DNA of 8,394 nucleotides from Rudanella sp. GTDB taxonomy: Bacteria; Bacteroidota; Bacteroidia; Cytophagales; Spirosomataceae. Positions 6,919 through 8,394 of this stretch are shown one piece after another. The first letter of the stretch is position 1. The number at the start of each line of letters is the position of its first letter. The position numbers were made by a program, and so were the translations under genes. The DNA is taken from NCBI GenBank assembly GCA_026785985.1, contig JAJAYX010000641.1, positions 1 through 8,394 of the forward strand, given 5' to 3'. The notes under the pieces were generated by a model, which saw only the letters and a program-made list of their open reading frames with translations, was not told the origin of the DNA and ran no database searches.

Positions 6919-7875
6919 TTAACGAAGCCGTTTTTGCAGGGCCATATCTGTCCAAACCGCCGTGATCAGAATCAGGCCGAGAATGATTTCCTGCCAATAG
7001 CCCGACACCCGCGCCAGCACCATGATGTTGCTGACCAGGCCCATGAACACGGCTCCGAGCAGGGCACCCACAATTTTTCCGTGTCCACCCGACAAACTCG
7101 CTCCGCCCAGAATTACTGCCGTAATCACGCGCAACTCCAGCCCCCGGCCCGCCGTGGGCAAGGCCGTTCCAAGCCGCGACGTGAGCAGCAAGCCCGCCAC
7201 TCCCGCCAGCACTGAGGTCAGCACAAAGCCGTACAACTTCATTCGCCGAACCCGAATCCCCGACAAATCTGCCGCTCGTTCGTTGCCGCCGATGTAGTAA
7301 TACCGTCGAAAAAAAATGGTCTTGTGCATCAGGAACGCAAACACGCCCACCGTCAGCAGCATGTACCAAACGGGCATCTGCACCCCCAACAACCGCGACT
7401 GGCTGATGGCCGTGAACCAGTAAGGCAGATTCTGAATTCCAGAACCGCTCAGGAGCAAGGCTCCTCCGCGCACAATGCCCATCATAGCCAGTGTTTGAAT
7501 CATCGGATTAACACCCTGATAAGCAATCAGGTAGCCATTCAATGCTCCAATCAGGCCGCTGGCTAACAGGGCCAAAACAATGGCCACGCCCACCGGCCAA
7601 CCTAACTGAATCAGGATGTAGGCCGCCAACCCGCCCGCAAACGCCACCACCGATCCCACCGACAAATCGAAAACACCCGCCACTAGCAGGAGCATCATAC
7701 CCACAGCCACAATGGTGTCGATGGACAGGTTCAGCAGCAGTTGACTCCAGTTGCCAAAGGTGGGGAAGGTTTGCGGAAACGCCACAGCCGCACCAATACC
7801 CACCAGTAAAATGGTGAGTGTCAGGGAGTAGGTTCGTTCCTGTAGGAGCTGTCGCAACGGCACGGAAGCGGTCAT
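6919..7875 (-). CDS. Sugar ABC transporter permease (RbsC family)
   Basis: The product has 318 residues and belongs to the BPD_transp_2 permease family of carbohydrate importers such as RbsC, XylH and AraH. It is strongly hydrophobic, with about eight to ten membrane segments, starting with SLTLTILLVGIGAAVAF. Family signatures include GVFDLSVGSVVAFAGG, GVNPMIQTLAMMGIVRGG, YYIGGNERAADLSGIRV and TAVILGGASLSGGHGKI, the cytoplasmic loops contacting the ATPase. The start at 7875 is chosen because its ATG overlaps the TGA of the upstream glycosidase gene (ATGA), a translational coupling arrangement. An alternative in-frame start at 7920 would add 15 non-conserved residues inside the glycosidase gene. 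The permease would form the membrane channel for the binding protein encoded next. The matching ATPase (RbsA-like) is not in the window; it may lie to the right or elsewhere. Confidence 0.93.
   Translation of the reverse strand: MTASVPLRQLLQERTYSLTLTILLVGIGAAVAFPQTFPTFGNWSQLLLNLSIDTIVAVGMMLLLVAGVFDLSVGSVVAFAGGLAAYILIQLGWPVGVAIVLALLASGLIGALNGYLIAYQGVNPMIQTLAMMGIVRGGALLLSGSGIQNLPYWFTAISQSRLLGVQMPVWYMLLTVGVFAFLMHKTIFFRRYYYIGGNERAADLSGIRVRRMKLYGFVLTSVLAGVAGLLLTSRLGTALPTAGRGLELRVITAVILGGASLSGGHGKIVGALLGAVFMGLVSNIMVLARVSGYWQEIILGLILITAVWTDMALQKRLR
7872..7875 (-). promoter_or_regulatory. ATGA stop-start overlap coupling glycosidase and permease
   Basis: The TGA of the glycosidase gene (7874-7872) shares bases with the ATG of the permease gene (7875-7873). 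There is no strong Shine-Dalgarno sequence before it, so translation of the permease probably depends on ribosomes terminating on the glycosidase message. This fixes the permease start and shows both genes are on one transcript. Confidence 0.7.
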
Positions 7876-8394
7876 GGCAGCGGATAGTTTTTGGCGGAAT
7901 CGTCCAGAATCAGTACCCAATCGTGACCGTATCCAGCATCGGGGGGGGTGAAAAGCTGCGGAGACTTATTGGCAAACGCCGGGGCGGGTTTGGCTTTGCC
8001 CGTGCGCGGATCAAACCAATTCGCCGTGACCGACTCCCCCGAAATTTTGCCCGGATTCAGGGTGAAGGGTCGGCCCGACGACGTATAGACAAACGCATAA
8101 TCGCGGCCCCGCGTGGCCTGAATCCGGTCGGCGGGGTTCAGGTTGTTTTCAACGATCAACGACTGGTCAGGCACCCGGTCGAGCATGGGCCGGGCGGTCA
8201 TGAGCCGTTTCACGTAGATCATCTGGTTGGCGGCAGGCAGTTCCAGGGCGTCAAACCAGTACATGTGCGGCCCGTTCACCGCCGGGCGGTTGGGGCTATA
8301 CATCTGCCAGATAGCGTGGCAACCGTACGTATGCCCGAATGCGCCCGCAAACAGATCCAGATAAGCAAACTGCCGCACATCGACCGCGTTGGAC
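7872..8394 (-). CDS. Apiosidase-like glycoside hydrolase (DUF4038, GH140 type), C-terminal part
   Basis: About 173 residues are visible, and the gene continues beyond the right edge: in-frame residues SNAVDV precede RQFAYLDLFAGAFGHTYG, so the GTG at 8378 is an internal valine and not the start. The first 45 or so residues are the end of the DUF4038 TIM-barrel catalytic domain, with AGAFGHTYGCHAIWQMYSP typical of this family. The rest is the C-terminal beta domain annotated as putative collagen-binding (PF12904), with RVPDQSL, DRIQATRGRDYAFVY, GRPFTLNPGKISG, ANWFDPRTG and GYGHDWVLILDD. Characterised GH140 members release apiose from rhamnogalacturonan II side chains; the exact substrate here is unknown. 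The catalytic residues lie outside the visible part. The stop overlaps the permease start by 4 bp, placing it in the same operon. A C8 run (7948-7941) encodes T-P-P and is in frame. Confidence 0.88.
   Translation of the reverse strand, partial: SNAVDVRQFAYLDLFAGAFGHTYGCHAIWQMYSPNRPAVNGPHMYWFDALELPAANQMIYVKRLMTARPMLDRVPDQSLIVENNLNPADRIQATRGRDYAFVYTSSGRPFTLNPGKISGESVTANWFDPRTGKAKPAPAFANKSPQLFTPPDAGYGHDWVLILDDSAKNYPLP

Noticed and set aside
6905..7369. Extension of the binding-protein frame to 488 residues
   Set aside because: The extra 155 residues run across the permease gene in another frame, are low in family character, and precede a perfect lipoprotein signal peptide at 6904.
7876..7920. 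Earlier ATG for the permease
   Set aside because: It would overlap the glycosidase gene by nearly 50 bases; the ATGA junction at 7875-7872 gives the expected family N-terminus.

Overview
The window looks like a chromosomal segment of a Bacteroidota organism, most likely a Cytophagales member of the Spirosoma type. The supporting signs are TAnnTTTG-type -7 promoter elements without clear Shine-Dalgarno sequences, a Reg_prop/Y_Y_Y sensor kinase, many lipoprotein signal peptides and an apiosidase-like glycosidase. This assignment is inferred from gene content; no marker gene fixes the genus.

Left part (1-3158): a propeller-type sensor histidine kinase on the + strand, open at the left edge, converges on a NarL/LuxR-type response regulator on the - strand. 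The two stop ends overlap tail to tail by 23 bp (2521-2543). Each gene carries one apparent single-base loss that splits it into two frames. The kinase loss is in a G run at 640-645, between the fifth and sixth visible propeller repeats. The regulator loss is near 2763, between receiver and DNA-binding domain. All catalytic and DNA-binding motifs survive on either side, so these are either very recent pseudogenes, switchable genes or sequence errors.

Middle (3159-5642): a non-coding gap of about 300 bp separates the regulator from a small FKBP-type prolyl isomerase lipoprotein. It is followed by a complete prfC (peptide chain release factor 3) with its own promoter-like TATCTTTG element. A short hairpin with a T tract follows prfC.

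Right part (5643-8394, - strand): a sugar-uptake operon reads leftward. It contains the C-terminal part of an apiosidase-like (DUF4038/GH140-type) glycosidase that enters from the right edge, a ribose-family ABC permease joined to it by an ATGA overlap, and a periplasmic-type sugar-binding lipoprotein 14 bp further on. The ATPase subunit is not in view. Between the binding protein and prfC lies a 260-bp stretch with coding-like codon use on the - strand and another apparent one-base frameshift. Together the operon suggests release of a sugar by the glycosidase and import through an ABC system, rather than the SusC/SusD route usual in this phylum.
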